Assembly (NCBI RefSeq): GCF_001938985.1
Contig: NZ_MKIN01000021.1
Coordinates: 1 to 64,000 of the forward strand
Length of the DNA stretch: 64,000 nt
Direction: 5' to 3'
Source of the DNA: Gillisella taibaishanensis
Lineage (GTDB): Bacteria > Pseudomonadota > Alphaproteobacteria > Rhizobiales > Rhizobiaceae
Shown here: piece after piece, positions 46,887-56,324 of the stretch
Layout: each line of letters starts with the position of its first letter
Numbering within the stretch: position 1 is the stretch's first letter
Notes under the pieces: model-generated
What the model saw: the letters and a program-made list of their open reading frames with translations, nothing else
The model's database searches: none
What the model was told of the DNA's origin: nothing
Translations under genes and position numbers: made by a program

Positions 46887-47867
46887 TCATGGGTTTCGCC
46901 CCACAGCAGTCCGGATCTGCGCCAGCAAGGCCTGCCGCTCGCGTCGCGCCGCAAGCGCTTCCTCCATGCTGACCTTGACAAACCGAGCAGGCATATGCGG
47001 CTGCAACTGCCCGATCAGGTCCATATCGGCCGAAATCACCGTGCCGAGCATGAAATAGCCGCCGCCCGACACTGCATCGCGATGAAGAACGATCGGCTCC
47101 GTGCCGCCGGGCACCTGGATCGAGCCATAGGGATAGCAGCTATCAACAATATTCGACGGATCGGAACCCGCACCGAAAGGCGGCGTGCGCGGCACGAAAT
47201 CCAGCTTTCGTCCGCCGCGAAACCGGTAACCCATGCGATCGGCCTCAGGTGCGACCTTCCACTCATCCTCGAAGAACTGGCGCCCGGCATCTTCCGTCAG
47301 CCGGTCCCAATAGAGGCCGGGCAGAACCCGCAACTGCGCAGGCTTGCCCGGGCCGCGCCGCAGAGGCTCGGGAACGGTGCGACCTTCGGCAACCATGGCC
47401 GCCTGCCCCATCGGCAAATCGTCACCGACAGCCAGCGGCCTGCCTTGAAAGCCGCCCAGCGCACCGATGGCATAGGTGGAGCGCGAGCCGAGCGCCAGAG
47501 GCACATCGATCCCACCGGCAATGGCGATATAGATGCGGGCGCCCTTTTTCAGATAATCAAAGCTGAGCACCTGACCGGCTTTGACCTTGAAACTTGTCCA
47601 GCCCGGCCGCTCCTCACCATCGAGCCGCACCGGCATGTCGGCGCCGGTCACCGCGACCATGGTATCGGCACCGAACTCCAGCTTCGGACCGATGAACACA
47701 GCTTCAAGCCCTGCCGCGCCCTCGTCATTGCCGACGAGCAGATTGGCGGCCCTGAGAGCCAGCCGGTCCATAGCGCCGCCAAGCGGAATGCCGAGATGGA
47801 AATAGCCGGGGCGACCGAGATCCTGAACCGTTGTCGCAAGCCCCTGATGCAAAACCTTAATGACCAT
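46887..47867 (-). CDS. pxpC: 5-oxoprolinase subunit C-like (PxpC/KipA)
   Basis: A 326-residue protein of the biotin-dependent carboxyltransferase/KipA family. Typical text includes VLHQGLATTVQDLGRPGYFH at the start and VTGADMPVRLDGEE in the middle, with a C-terminal PGGTEPIVLHRDAVSGGGY segment. ATG at 47867 gives the canonical N terminus and overlaps pxpB by 11 bases. In cells with PxpA and PxpB it forms ATP-dependent 5-oxoprolinase; the fold is shared with urea amidolyase. Confidence 0.88.
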   Translation of the reverse strand: MVIKVLHQGLATTVQDLGRPGYFHLGIPLGGAMDRLALRAANLLVGNDEGAAGLEAVFIGPKLEFGADTMVAVTGADMPVRLDGEERPGWTSFKVKAGQVLSFDYLKKGARIYIAIAGGIDVPLALGSRSTYAIGALGGFQGRPLAVGDDLPMGQAAMVAEGRTVPEPLRRGPGKPAQLRVLPGLYWDRLTEDAGRQFFEDEWKVAPEADRMGYRFRGGRKLDFVPRTPPFGAGSDPSNIVDSCYPYGSIQVPGGTEPIVLHRDAVSGGGYFMLGTVISADMDLIGQLQPHMPARFVKVSMEEALAARRERQALLAQIRTAVGRNP

Positions 47868-48732
47868 GGAGAAGCCCCTCCAGCTTGGCATTGTAGCCGT
47901 CAATATCCTTCTGGAACTCGGCAAGATCGAACCGCACTTCACGGATTGGCGGGACGAACAGCCCCTTGTCGACCTCTTCCACCGCCTGGTCGTAGCCGTC
48001 GCGGTCAACAGGCTTGAATTTGACGATATCGCCGGGCCTGAAGAACACCATGAAGTCGCGCAGGTAAGACGTCGTCTGGGTCGGATCGTAGATCGGCATC
48101 GGCGTGATACCGAACATCTGATAGCCGCCGGCGCCGCGCACCGAATAGATGCAGCCGAAGCAGCCACCGTGACCAACGGTCAGGCGCGGCGTATCGGTGC
48201 GGGGTCGCAGATATTTCGGCACTTCAATCTGCCGCTGGCGCTCGACCATCTGATACATGAACGGCAGGCCGGAGACGAAGCCGACCATGGACACAAACCA
48301 GGGCGAGCCGGCATGGGCGGCAATGAAATCCTCCACCGTTGCGTAATTATTGATCCGGGCAGCGTAGTCGAGATCAGTCCCGCTGGGATCCTGATGGCGC
48401 TCGCGAAACCGCATCAGTGTTTCATGCGTCCAGGGGTCGCCGTAGAAGACGGGGATTTCGACGATACGCGTGGAAATTACGGGCGCGGCGCCAGAGGCCG
48501 CCGTCTCGATGGCCTTGACCTCCTTCAGGAGATCGTCGGGGTGGATGATGTCGGGATCGAATTTAACTTGAAAGGACGCATTGGCCGGGCAGATCTCGGT
48601 TATGCCCTTGATGCCAGCCTCACCGATTGCCTTGGTCATCGACAGCGAGGCGAAGAAGGCGTGGAGCGACATCGCCTCGCTGCATTCCACGAACAGATGT
48701 TCATCGCCTCCAAATGTATAGCGCATCGCCAT
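47857..48732 (-). CDS. pxpB: 5-oxoprolinase subunit B-like (PxpB/KipI)
   Basis: A 291-residue KipI-family protein (MAMRYTFGGDEHLFVECSEA, then VEIPVFYGDPWTHETL and GGCFGCIYSVRGAGGYQMFG). Its ATG at 48732 overlaps the biotin carboxylase stop as TGATG, with AGGAG eight bases upstream. It is longer than typical PxpB (about 220-240 residues), with extra sequence mainly between the two lobes. It should partner the adjacent PxpC. Confidence 0.87.
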   Translation of the reverse strand: MAMRYTFGGDEHLFVECSEAMSLHAFFASLSMTKAIGEAGIKGITEICPANASFQVKFDPDIIHPDDLLKEVKAIETAASGAAPVISTRIVEIPVFYGDPWTHETLMRFRERHQDPSGTDLDYAARINNYATVEDFIAAHAGSPWFVSMVGFVSGLPFMYQMVERQRQIEVPKYLRPRTDTPRLTVGHGGCFGCIYSVRGAGGYQMFGITPMPIYDPTQTTSYLRDFMVFFRPGDIVKFKPVDRDGYDQAVEEVDKGLFVPPIREVRFDLAEFQKDIDGYNAKLEGLLHGH

Positions 48733-50138
48733 CAGTGCTTCTCCTTCGCTAAAACAGGTGCGACTGACGCCACGGGAGACGCCGCAGGAAAGGCGGTCTC
48801 GAGCCATGGCTCAAGAAACCGCGTGTGAAAGTCTGCCCTCTTCACCGAGGCATCAGCCGCCAGCTTGCGGTGCAACGGCACGGTCGTGGCAAGCCCGCCG
48901 ATTTCGAAATGCTCGAGTGCGCCGGCCAACCGCGCAAGGCAGGCATCCCGGTTCTCACCCCATACGATCAGCTTGCCGAGCAGCGAGTCGTAAAAGGGCG
49001 GCACCTGATAGCCCTCGTAAAGCATCGTATCGAAGCGGATGCCTTCGCCTTCCGGAATGTTGAGCGTCGAGATGGTGCCCGGGCCAGGCAGAAAGCCCTT
49101 GGCCGGGTCCTCGGCATTGATCCGGCATTCGATGGCATGGCCGTTCAGCCGGACATCTTCCTGACGCAGCGACAGGCGGGCGCCACCGGCGATCCGGATC
49201 ATTTCCTGGACGAGATCGATGCCAGTAATCATCTCCGTGACGGGGTGCTCGACCTGAATGCGGGTATTGACCTCGATGAAGTAAAATTCGCCGCTCTGCT
49301 CGTCATAGAGATATTCAACCGTGCCCGCGCCGCGATAGCCGACCGAACGGGCGAGCGCCACGGCACTGTCGCACAGCGCCCTGCGCACATCGGCGGGTAG
49401 GCTGACGGACGGCCCCTCCTCCCAGACCTTCTGGCGGCGGCGTTGCAGCGAACATTCCCGCTCAAAACAATGGATCGCGTCAACGCCATCACCAAGGATT
49501 TGCACTTCGACATGTCGAGCGCGGGTGATGACCTTCTCGATATAGAGCCCACCGTCGCCAAAGGCGGCGAGCGCTTCCGCGGACGCCTGGGGGAAATGCC
49601 GCTCGAAATCGGCAAGCGTTTCCGCAATACGAATGCCGCGCCCGCCACCGCCGGCAGCGGCCTTGATCATCACGGGAAAGCCGATCTCCTCGACGACAGC
49701 CCTTCCAGCATCGAGATCGTCCACCCGGCCGTTCGAACCCGGCACGGTCGGCACGCCGGCCTGCATTGCGACCTTGCGGGCCTCGACCTTGTCGCCCAGC
49801 AGCGAAATCGCCTCATGGCTCGGGCCAATGAAAATCAGGCCCGCATCGGTGACCGCCTTGGCAAAGGCAGCATTCTCGGACAGGAAGCCATAGCCTGGAT
49901 GGACAGCATCGACGCCACTTTCAAGCGCCGCCTTCAGCACCGCCTCGATATTGAGATAGGATTTTGCTGCCGAGGGCGGACCGATTTCGATGGCAGCGTC
50001 GGCCATTTTAACCGCAAGCATATCGCGATCGGCAGCAGAATGGACCTGCACGGTGCGGATACCCAGCGCCTTGGCCGCCCGGATGATCCGCACGGCGATC
50101 TCGCCCCTGTTGGCCACGAGCAGCGCGGAAATGGTCAT
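48732..50138 (-). CDS. Biotin carboxylase subunit (AccC-like)
   Basis: A 468-residue ATP-grasp biotin carboxylase (LVANRGEIAVRIIRAAKALG, KAAAGGGGRGIRIAE, EVNTRIQVEHPVTEMITGID). It would carboxylate the biotin on the adjacent small carrier protein. Its position inside a pxpA-BCCP-biotin carboxylase-pxpB-pxpC operon indicates a dedicated, not housekeeping, acetyl-CoA-carboxylase-like subunit. It overlaps the carrier gene by four bases and pxpB by one. Confidence 0.9.
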   Translation of the reverse strand: MTISALLVANRGEIAVRIIRAAKALGIRTVQVHSAADRDMLAVKMADAAIEIGPPSAAKSYLNIEAVLKAALESGVDAVHPGYGFLSENAAFAKAVTDAGLIFIGPSHEAISLLGDKVEARKVAMQAGVPTVPGSNGRVDDLDAGRAVVEEIGFPVMIKAAAGGGGRGIRIAETLADFERHFPQASAEALAAFGDGGLYIEKVITRARHVEVQILGDGVDAIHCFERECSLQRRRQKVWEEGPSVSLPADVRRALCDSAVALARSVGYRGAGTVEYLYDEQSGEFYFIEVNTRIQVEHPVTEMITGIDLVQEMIRIAGGARLSLRQEDVRLNGHAIECRINAEDPAKGFLPGPGTISTLNIPEGEGIRFDTMLYEGYQVPPFYDSLLGKLIVWGENRDACLARLAGALEHFEIGGLATTVPLHRKLAADASVKRADFHTRFLEPWLETAFPAASPVASVAPVLAKEKH

Positions 50139-50383
50139 GCGCCAACCTCGACTTCAGCAATTACCTGGCCAGCCATGATCGGTTCATTGTCGTCGGCGAG
50201 GAAGCGCAGGCCAGCGCCTGACGCATCCGCGTGGACCTCGTGAAAGGTCTTCATCACCTCGATCAGCCCGATCACCTCGCCTGCGGCAATTGGATCGCCA
50301 TCGTTCTTGAAGGCTGCGGCATCGGGGGAAGGCTTGCGGTAGAACGTGCCGGGCAGTGGCGAGCGGATTTCATGAACGGGCAT
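50135..50383 (-). CDS. Biotin carboxyl carrier protein, short
   Basis: An 82-residue biotinyl domain. The biotin acceptor is Lys45 in EVMKTF, close to the classical EAMKM. Only the carrier domain is present, without the long N-terminal linker of AccB. It lies between pxpA and the biotin carboxylase, so the operon encodes both halves of a carboxylation module. Confidence 0.9.
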   Translation of the reverse strand: MPVHEIRSPLPGTFYRKPSPDAAAFKNDGDPIAAGEVIGLIEVMKTFHEVHADASGAGLRFLADDNEPIMAGQVIAEVEVGA

Positions 50384-50395
50384 GGCGGCCTCCGA

Positions 50396-51169
50396 TTACT
50401 TGAGGATCTCTGACAGGGGAGAAATGCGGATGCCCTCGGCCGACAGGGCCTCGCGCATATGGCGGGCGATATCGAAGGCGCCCAGGGTGTCGGAATGGAA
50501 GCAGATCGTCTCGAAGGGTATATCGATGTCCTTGCCAGTGACGGCAGTCACCCGGCCTTCCAGGCAGGCGCGTAGCACCTTGCGGGCGATTGCTGCCGGG
50601 TCCGGACGGCCGGCATCGCGGGTAAAGACGATTGAGCCGCTCTCGTCATAATCACGGTCGGCGTAAAACTCTCTTGCCACCGGCTGGCCGGCTTCTCGGG
50701 CAGCGATTTCCGTCGCCGATCCCGCCATGCAGAGAATGCAGGCATTGGGGCTCGCGACGCGCATGTAGTGGACGAAGGACTGCGCCAACTCAGGATTGGC
50801 CGCCATTTCCATGTAGAGCGCCCCATGCGGCTTAACGTGCTGCAGGGTGGCGCCGTGGCGCCGCAGGAATTCTTTCAGCGCACCGACCTGATAAACGATG
50901 TCATTGACCAATTCGCGGGAGGTGCCGTTAATCTTGCGGCGGCCAAAGCCCTGGAGATCGTCATAGCCGGGATGCGCGCCGATGCCGACGCCATGGTCCA
51001 CCGCCAGCCGCACCGTCTCGTCCATCAGGTTCGGATCACCGGCGTGAAAGCCGGTTGCGATATTGGCGGAGCTGATCAGCGGCATCAGCGCCGCATCGCT
51101 TGTATCTCCGACACGCCAGCGGCCAAAGGCCTCACCCAGATCGCAGTTGATATCGACAGTATCTCGCAC
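50396..51169 (-). CDS. pxpA: 5-oxoprolinase subunit A-like (PxpA/YcsF)
   Basis: A 257-residue LamB/YcsF-family protein. Family landmarks are [58 protein letters not shown] and a final [19 protein letters not shown]. It is the first gene of the cluster and is divergent from a LysR gene. PxpA probably acts on the lactam ring in the 5-oxoprolinase complex. Confidence 0.9.
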   Translation of the reverse strand: MRDTVDINCDLGEAFGRWRVGDTSDAALMPLISSANIATGFHAGDPNLMDETVRLAVDHGVGIGAHPGYDDLQGFGRRKINGTSRELVNDIVYQVGALKEFLRRHGATLQHVKPHGALYMEMAANPELAQSFVHYMRVASPNACILCMAGSATEIAAREAGQPVAREFYADRDYDESGSIVFTRDAGRPDPAAIARKVLRACLEGRVTAVTGKDIDIPFETICFHSDTLGAFDIARHMREALSAEGIRISPLSEILK

Positions 51170-51446
51170 ACGAATTTCCTTTATGCCTTTGTTTTATGCA
51201 AAAAGTCATCTTGCTCGTATTTGCGTCAGAAAACGCTAGGTAAAATCCACTCATTTGAAAAATAGTATTTTCGGAACGCCGATATCGGTTTATCTAATAG
51301 TCGCGACAGCAGGGTTTGATCAGCGAGAAATTGGAAAATCAGCCCTTTTGGCGCCGATACTGAGTAGCATCAACAAGACCATGCAATCCTAAGCTTCCGC
51401 CATCTGATTTTTAGATGAAACCTTCTAAAACAAATAGGGACCCACG
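51170..51446. promoter_or_regulatory. Divergent region pxpA / LysR
   Basis: 277 bases between divergent genes. CATCT (51401-51405) and AGATG (51413-51417) flank seven bases and contain a T-N11-A arrangement, a good LysR-type box 30 bases before the LysR start. The rest is AT-rich and unassigned. Confidence 0.45.
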
Positions 51447-52358
51447 ATGTCGCTGAGCCTCCGTCAGATCCGCTACTTCGTCGCAACGGCCGAGTCCGGC
51501 CAAGTGTCGCAGGCGGCTATCAACCTTGCGATTTCACAATCGGCGGTCACCATGGCGATCAAGGAACTGGAGACGATCGTCGGGGCACCGCTGTTCGAGC
51601 GGACGCCGCACGGCATGGATCTGACGGAAACCGGCCGGTTGCTGCTATCGCAGGCCTATGACATCTTGCGCAAGGTCGACGATATCGAAACGTTGATGCC
51701 GGCAGCCGGCCCCCTCAGCGCCAAGCTGCAGGGTCGGCTCAGCGTCGCCGCAAGCTATACGGTGATCGGCTATTTCCTGCCGCTGCATATTGAGCGGCTG
51801 AAACGGCAGTTTCCGGGCATGGAGATACAGCTGTTCGAGTTGAACCGCGAAAGCGTCGAGGAAGGCCTGCTCGCAAATCGCTACGACATCGCCGTGCTCT
51901 TGACCTCCAACATCCTCAATCCGGAGCTGACGACGGAAACGCTGCTGAATTCGCAGCGCCGGCTCTGGCTGCCGACCCGTCACCCACTGCTGTCGAGGCC
52001 GTCGGTGGGGCTTAAGGAGGTCGCGGAGGAGAATTACATCATGCTGACGGTGGACGAGGCCTCGCATACCACGCTGAAATACTGGAGCCAGACGCCCTAT
52101 CAGCCGAAGGTGACGCTGCGCACCTCCTCGGTCGAAGCGGTGCGCTCGCTGGTCGCCAACGGTCAGGGCGTTGCCATTCTTTCAGACATGGTACACCGGC
52201 CCTGGTCGCTGGAGGGCCGGCGGATCGAAACGGTGAGCCTGACCGACCCGGTGCCATCGATGGATGTTGGCCTGGCCTGGCGGCGCAATGCCGAATTTAC
52301 GCCCGCCATGGAAGCCTTCCGGGCCTATTTCCGCCGGGCCTTCCATATCCCGGGGTGA
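51447..52358 (+). CDS. LysR-family regulator of the pxp cluster
   Basis: A 303-residue LysR regulator: winged helix at about 3-62 (LRQIRYFVATAESGQVSQAA, QSAVTMAIKELE) and an effector-binding domain after about 90. It faces pxpA, with a LysR-type palindrome just before its start. It probably activates the cluster in response to a pathway compound. The neighbouring semialdehyde dehydrogenase converges on it and is not obviously in its operon. Confidence 0.86.
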   Translation: MSLSLRQIRYFVATAESGQVSQAAINLAISQSAVTMAIKELETIVGAPLFERTPHGMDLTETGRLLLSQAYDILRKVDDIETLMPAAGPLSAKLQGRLSVAASYTVIGYFLPLHIERLKRQFPGMEIQLFELNRESVEEGLLANRYDIAVLLTSNILNPELTTETLLNSQRRLWLPTRHPLLSRPSVGLKEVAEENYIMLTVDEASHTTLKYWSQTPYQPKVTLRTSSVEAVRSLVANGQGVAILSDMVHRPWSLEGRRIETVSLTDPVPSMDVGLAWRRNAEFTPAMEAFRAYFRRAFHIPG

Positions 52359-52386
52359 CAGCGCCACCCCGGAGATAGCTGAAAGA

Positions 52387-53844
52387 TTATTCCAACCCAC
52401 CGATGTGGAAGGTTTTCATCTCAAGGAACTCGTCGATGCCGACCTGGCCGCCTTCGCGGCCGAGACCGGACTGTTTGACGCCGCCGAAGGGCGCGACTTC
52501 CATGGAAATCGCGCCGGTGTTGAGGCCGACCATGCCGGCTTCAAGCGCCTCCGCCACCCGCCAGGAGCGCTTCATATTGTCCGTATAGAAATAGGCGGCA
52601 AGGCCGAAAGGCGTGCCATTGGCGATCTCAAGCGCCTCTTCCTCGGTCTCGAACTTGAACAGCGGCGCAACCGGGCCAAACGTTTCTTCGCTGGCCAGCT
52701 GCATGTCTGTGGTGGCGCCAGTCAGCACGACCGGTGCGGTAAACTGCTTGCCCTGCGGCAGGCGGTGGCCTTCGGTGACGACCTTGGCGCCCTTGGAAAC
52801 GGCATCCTCGACATGCTGTTGTATCTTGGTGATCGCGGCCTCGTTGATCATCGGGCCGATGGCAACACCATCCTCCGTGCCAGCACCAACTTTCATAGCG
52901 TTGACGCGGGCCGAGAGTTTCTGCGCGAAGGCATCGTAAACGCCTGCCTGCACCAGGATGCGGTTGGCGCAAACGCAGGTCTGACCGCCGTTGCGGAACT
53001 TGGAGACAAGCGCGCCCTCGACCGCGAGATCGAGATCCGCGTCGTCAAACACGATGAACGGCGCATTGCCGCCAAGCTCCAGGCTGAGCTTCTTGATCGT
53101 GTCGGCAGCGCCGCGCATCAGCAGCGACCCAACCCGAGTCGACCCGGTGAAGGAAATCTTGCGCACCGCATCGCTTGCCATCAATTCGTTGCCGATTTCG
53201 GTCGGCATGCCCGTGACGATGTTGATGACACCGGCCGGAATCCCGGCGCGTTCAGCAAGAACGCCCAGCGCCAGCGCAGAATACGGCGTGAAATCGGAGG
53301 GCTTGATTACCACGGTACAGCCAGCGGCAAGCGCCGGGCCGACTTTGCGGGTGATCATCGCATTCGGGAAATTCCAGGGCGTGATGATGCCGCAGACGCC
53401 GACCGGCTCCTTCAGCACGAGGATGCGCCGGTCCGTGGTTGGCGAGGGTATCGTATGACCGTTGGTGCGGCGCGCCTCTTCGGCAAACCATTTGACGAAG
53501 GAGGCGCCGTAGCGAATTTCACCGCGGGATTCGCTGAGCGGCTTGCCCTGCTCCATGGTCAGGATCAACGCCAGATCGTCGACATGCTCGATCATCAGGT
53601 CATGCCAGGCTTCCAGCAGCACGGCACGCTCAGCATTGGTCTTCTTCTTCCAGAGCTTGAAGGCCTTTTCGGCTGCGGCAATGGCAGCGCGGGCATCGTC
53701 GGTTCCCATGTCAGGCACGGTGCCGATCACAGCCTGAGTGGCGGGATCGATGACATCGATCGCCTTTCCGGAGGCCGCATTGACCCACTGTCCACCGATC
53801 AGGCCCTGCTGGCGCAGCAACGTCTTATCTTTGAGAGTATGCAT
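52387..53844 (-). CDS. gabD: Succinate-semialdehyde dehydrogenase, GabD-like
   Basis: A 485-residue NAD(P) aldehyde dehydrogenase. Catalytic Cys lies in GGQTCVCANR near residue 289 and the general-base Glu in LELGGNAPF near 255; ITPWNFPNAMITRK and SFTGSTRVG are also present. The Cys-x-Cys at the active site is typical of GabD. ATG at 53844 gives the usual N terminus. It would convert succinate semialdehyde (from GABA) to succinate, and glutarate semialdehyde is a possible second substrate. A nested palindrome lies just upstream. Confidence 0.9.
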   Translation of the reverse strand: MHTLKDKTLLRQQGLIGGQWVNAASGKAIDVIDPATQAVIGTVPDMGTDDARAAIAAAEKAFKLWKKKTNAERAVLLEAWHDLMIEHVDDLALILTMEQGKPLSESRGEIRYGASFVKWFAEEARRTNGHTIPSPTTDRRILVLKEPVGVCGIITPWNFPNAMITRKVGPALAAGCTVVIKPSDFTPYSALALGVLAERAGIPAGVINIVTGMPTEIGNELMASDAVRKISFTGSTRVGSLLMRGAADTIKKLSLELGGNAPFIVFDDADLDLAVEGALVSKFRNGGQTCVCANRILVQAGVYDAFAQKLSARVNAMKVGAGTEDGVAIGPMINEAAITKIQQHVEDAVSKGAKVVTEGHRLPQGKQFTAPVVLTGATTDMQLASEETFGPVAPLFKFETEEEALEIANGTPFGLAAYFYTDNMKRSWRVAEALEAGMVGLNTGAISMEVAPFGGVKQSGLGREGGQVGIDEFLEMKTFHIGGLE

Positions 53845-53872
53845 GGAAAATCCTTCACATTGAGACGGCTTC

Positions 53873-53901
53873 GCGGTCATGTTGTACGAACAACGGACCG
53901 C
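53873..53901 (-). promoter_or_regulatory. Nested palindrome in the gabD leader
   Basis: GCGGTC (53873-53878) pairs with GACCGC (53896-53901), and inside them GTTGT (53881-53885) pairs with ACAAC (53890-53894) around ACGA. The inner part fits the TTGT-N4-ACAA form of GntR/FCD operators. It lies 29 bases before the gabD start. No T run follows, so a terminator is less likely. Confidence 0.5.
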
Positions 53902-53935
53902 TCCGGCCGTAGGATCCGTCGGAGATGGGCAATCT

Positions 53936-54859
53936 TTAATAGCCGCGGCTGCGATCAACAAGGCCAATCATGGTCAAGCCAGCGCGATGGCGCCTGATAT
54001 TGTCGATCACGGCAAGCGCTGCCGTCTGCGGCTGGGTGACGCTGGCAATATGCGGGGTGATGATCACGTCCTGCCTTTGCCAGAGCGGGTGACCGGGCGG
54101 CAACGGCTCGGGATCGGTAACGTCAAGCACGGCCGAGGCGAGGTGACCGCTATCAAGCGCGGCAATCAGCGCTTCATGATCCAGTTGGGGGCCACGACCA
54201 GCATGCACCAGCGAGGCGCCGCGCGGCAATTGCGCAAACAGTTCGGCATTCAGAAAATGCCGCGTTTCAGCGGTGAGCGGCAGAAGGCAGACGAGAATAT
54301 CGGTCTGCGCCAACAAGCCGGGCAAGGCTTCGGCACCAGCATGACAGGTGACGCCTTCAATCTCGCGGGCCGAGCGGCTCCAGCCTGACAGCGCAAAGCC
54401 GAAAGGCCTCAGCCGCTCCAGCGCCGCCTGGCCCAGCATGCCTAGACCCAGAATAGTCACCCGCCGCTGCGGCGCCTGCACGGCGAGCTGCGCGCGCCAT
54501 TCCCCTTGCCGCTGCTGCCCGAGATAGGCGGGCAGATTGCGATGGAGCGCAAGTACGGCAAGGGCGATATATTCCTGCATCATCCGGACAATGCCGTCTT
54601 CCACCATCCGCACCAGCATCACGCCGGCAGGCAGGCGAGCAGGATCCATCTGGTCGACCCCGGCACCGATCGAAAACAGCACTTCGAGATTAGTGTAGCG
54701 GTCGATATCCTCGGGCATCGTCCATGTCAGGAGATAGCGGATCGCAGTCGGATCGACGTCTGCAGGCGCGATATGAAACGCGAGATCGGTCAGTTCACGC
54801 GCAAAGGCTTGCGCAAAAATTGCGCCGCGCGCCGGATCGGAGTTGAAGAGAAAGGCCAT
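53936..54859 (-). CDS. Glyoxylate/hydroxypyruvate reductase, GhrA-like
   Basis: A 307-residue D-isomer-specific 2-hydroxyacid dehydrogenase. The NAD(P)-binding motif is [17 protein letters not shown] near residue 133. The catalytic region includes [30 protein letters not shown] and the final [13 protein letters not shown] with His of [11 protein letters not shown]. Length and the [13 protein letters not shown] start match GhrA. It would reduce glyoxylate or hydroxypyruvate. It is transcribed toward gabD with a 91-base gap. Confidence 0.85.
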   Translation of the reverse strand: MAFLFNSDPARGAIFAQAFARELTDLAFHIAPADVDPTAIRYLLTWTMPEDIDRYTNLEVLFSIGAGVDQMDPARLPAGVMLVRMVEDGIVRMMQEYIALAVLALHRNLPAYLGQQRQGEWRAQLAVQAPQRRVTILGLGMLGQAALERLRPFGFALSGWSRSAREIEGVTCHAGAEALPGLLAQTDILVCLLPLTAETRHFLNAELFAQLPRGASLVHAGRGPQLDHEALIAALDSGHLASAVLDVTDPEPLPPGHPLWQRQDVIITPHIASVTQPQTAALAVIDNIRRHRAGLTMIGLVDRSRGY

Positions 54860-55093
54860 GATCGTCCTGACGCCATGTGCCGCAATCGCCCCTTCGACTG
54901 AAGACGCTCTGCGGCAAAGAGTGATTTGTGGGTGAGATTAGCGCGATTTTGCCTGATGGCATGCCGCACTTCGTTGCCCATTCGACAAAACCTGCTGGAT
55001 TCCTCGCCATTTCGGTGGAATCTGTGGCGCAGAGCCGGTTTAGATGGCGGAACCCCCTCTCTATGGGAGAGGTTCTGCTGTGAGGAAGATGAA

Positions 55094-56041
55094 GTGACGG
55101 TCAAAACGTCGATCCAGATCGAATCCTTCGAATTGACGCTGTGCGACATCCATGATGTCGCGCCTGAGCATCTGCACGGATTGTCGGTCGCCGTCGGCTG
55201 GCCGCACCGTATCGAGGATTGGACCTTTCTGCTGACGGAGGGCAAGGGCATTGCCGCCACCGATCCAATCGGCCGGGTAATGGGTTCGGCCATGTGGTTT
55301 CCGATGGGCGAGGATTTCGCAACGGTCGGCATGGTCATCACCTCGCCGCGCCTGCAAACGCTTGGCACTGGCCGTTGGCTGATGGATCACGCCCTGCGTG
55401 CGCTGCCGCAGCAGCGCCTGGGGCTGAATTCGACCCGTGCCGCCAAACGCCTCTACCAGAGCACCGGCTTTGCCGTGGAAGCACCTGTCCATCAGTGCCA
55501 GGGCGAAGCCAAGCTTCGGCCACATCCAAACAAACCGCCAGGCGGCGGCGTCCTTCGCGACCTCACCGCCGAGGATCTGCGTGAGATCGTCGCCCTCGAT
55601 GCCGCAGCCTTCCGGGCCAATCGTAGCGACTGGCTGCAACGGCTGCTTGAGGTGTCACAAGGCTTCGTGTTGGAGCGCCAGGGCCAGATTGTCGCCTATG
55701 CGCTTGCGCGCCGTTTTGGCCGGGGTCACGTCATCGGCCCGGTCGTCGCGAGCACGGACGAAGACGCCATTGCCGTGACGCGACCTCATGTCGCATGCCA
55801 TCAGGGCCAGTTCCTGCGGCTCGACACCCGGCATGGCTCTGGGCCATTTGCCGAATTTTTGCAGCAATCTGGCCTTGCCTTGTTCGATACAGTCACCACC
55901 ATGTCGCTGCGCGCCCCCTGGCCCGTGGGGGTTTCGGCCGCTCTCAGCGACACAAGCGAAGGTTCGCAGATCGCCGGCTCCGAGCGCGCCTCCAACCTGC
56001 CGCCGATCACATATGGACTGGCGAGCCAAGCACTGGGTTGA
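55094..56041 (+). CDS. GNAT acetyltransferase, two-domain
   Basis: A protein of about 315 residues with a GNAT domain at about 1-130 (VGMVITSPRLQTLGTGRWLM, an acetyl-CoA-binding P-loop-like QTLGTGR). A second, more divergent acetyltransferase-like region follows (about 140-290, LRDLTAEDLREIVALDAAAF, FVLERQGQIVAYALAR). GTG at 55094 is chosen because GAGGAAG lies upstream and the family begins near here; an earlier ATG would include non-conserved sequence. Substrate unknown. Confidence 0.75.
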   Translation: MTVKTSIQIESFELTLCDIHDVAPEHLHGLSVAVGWPHRIEDWTFLLTEGKGIAATDPIGRVMGSAMWFPMGEDFATVGMVITSPRLQTLGTGRWLMDHALRALPQQRLGLNSTRAAKRLYQSTGFAVEAPVHQCQGEAKLRPHPNKPPGGGVLRDLTAEDLREIVALDAAAFRANRSDWLQRLLEVSQGFVLERQGQIVAYALARRFGRGHVIGPVVASTDEDAIAVTRPHVACHQGQFLRLDTRHGSGPFAEFLQQSGLALFDTVTTMSLRAPWPVGVSAALSDTSEGSQIAGSERASNLPPITYGLASQALG

Positions 56042-56324
56042 CTATGACACCCGGACAGTCGTAAAGCGGCGCTCCCTGACTGGTTCGTTGACCGGTTCGC
56101 AGGTTCCGGTCGCAGACTTCGCGGCCGAGGCCGCAACCAGTGCAACACATTTTTAACATTCATGACTTACAGCGCATCGCTTCGGCGATGACCTCTGCGT
56201 TGCGTTGTAACATCTTTAAATTGCTACATAAATTCTTGTGTGGCCGCTTGCGGTCGGCACGATTATGCGGTAGCAGCGCCACCCCGGCATCTCACCGCCG
56301 GGACATCAATGAGTTGCGAGTACC
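56042..56324. other. Intergenic region, one small hairpin
   Basis: 283 bases without a supported gene. A short hairpin with a stable TTCG tetraloop (CATCGC-TTCG-GCGATG, about 56176-56191) could be a remnant terminator for the acetyltransferase gene, but no T run follows. Confidence 0.35.

Noticed and set aside
55043..55073. Possible hairpin before the acetyltransferase gene (CCTCTC / GAGAGG)
   Set aside because: Only six pairs with an uneven bulge and no T run or conserved feature; not distinguishable from chance.
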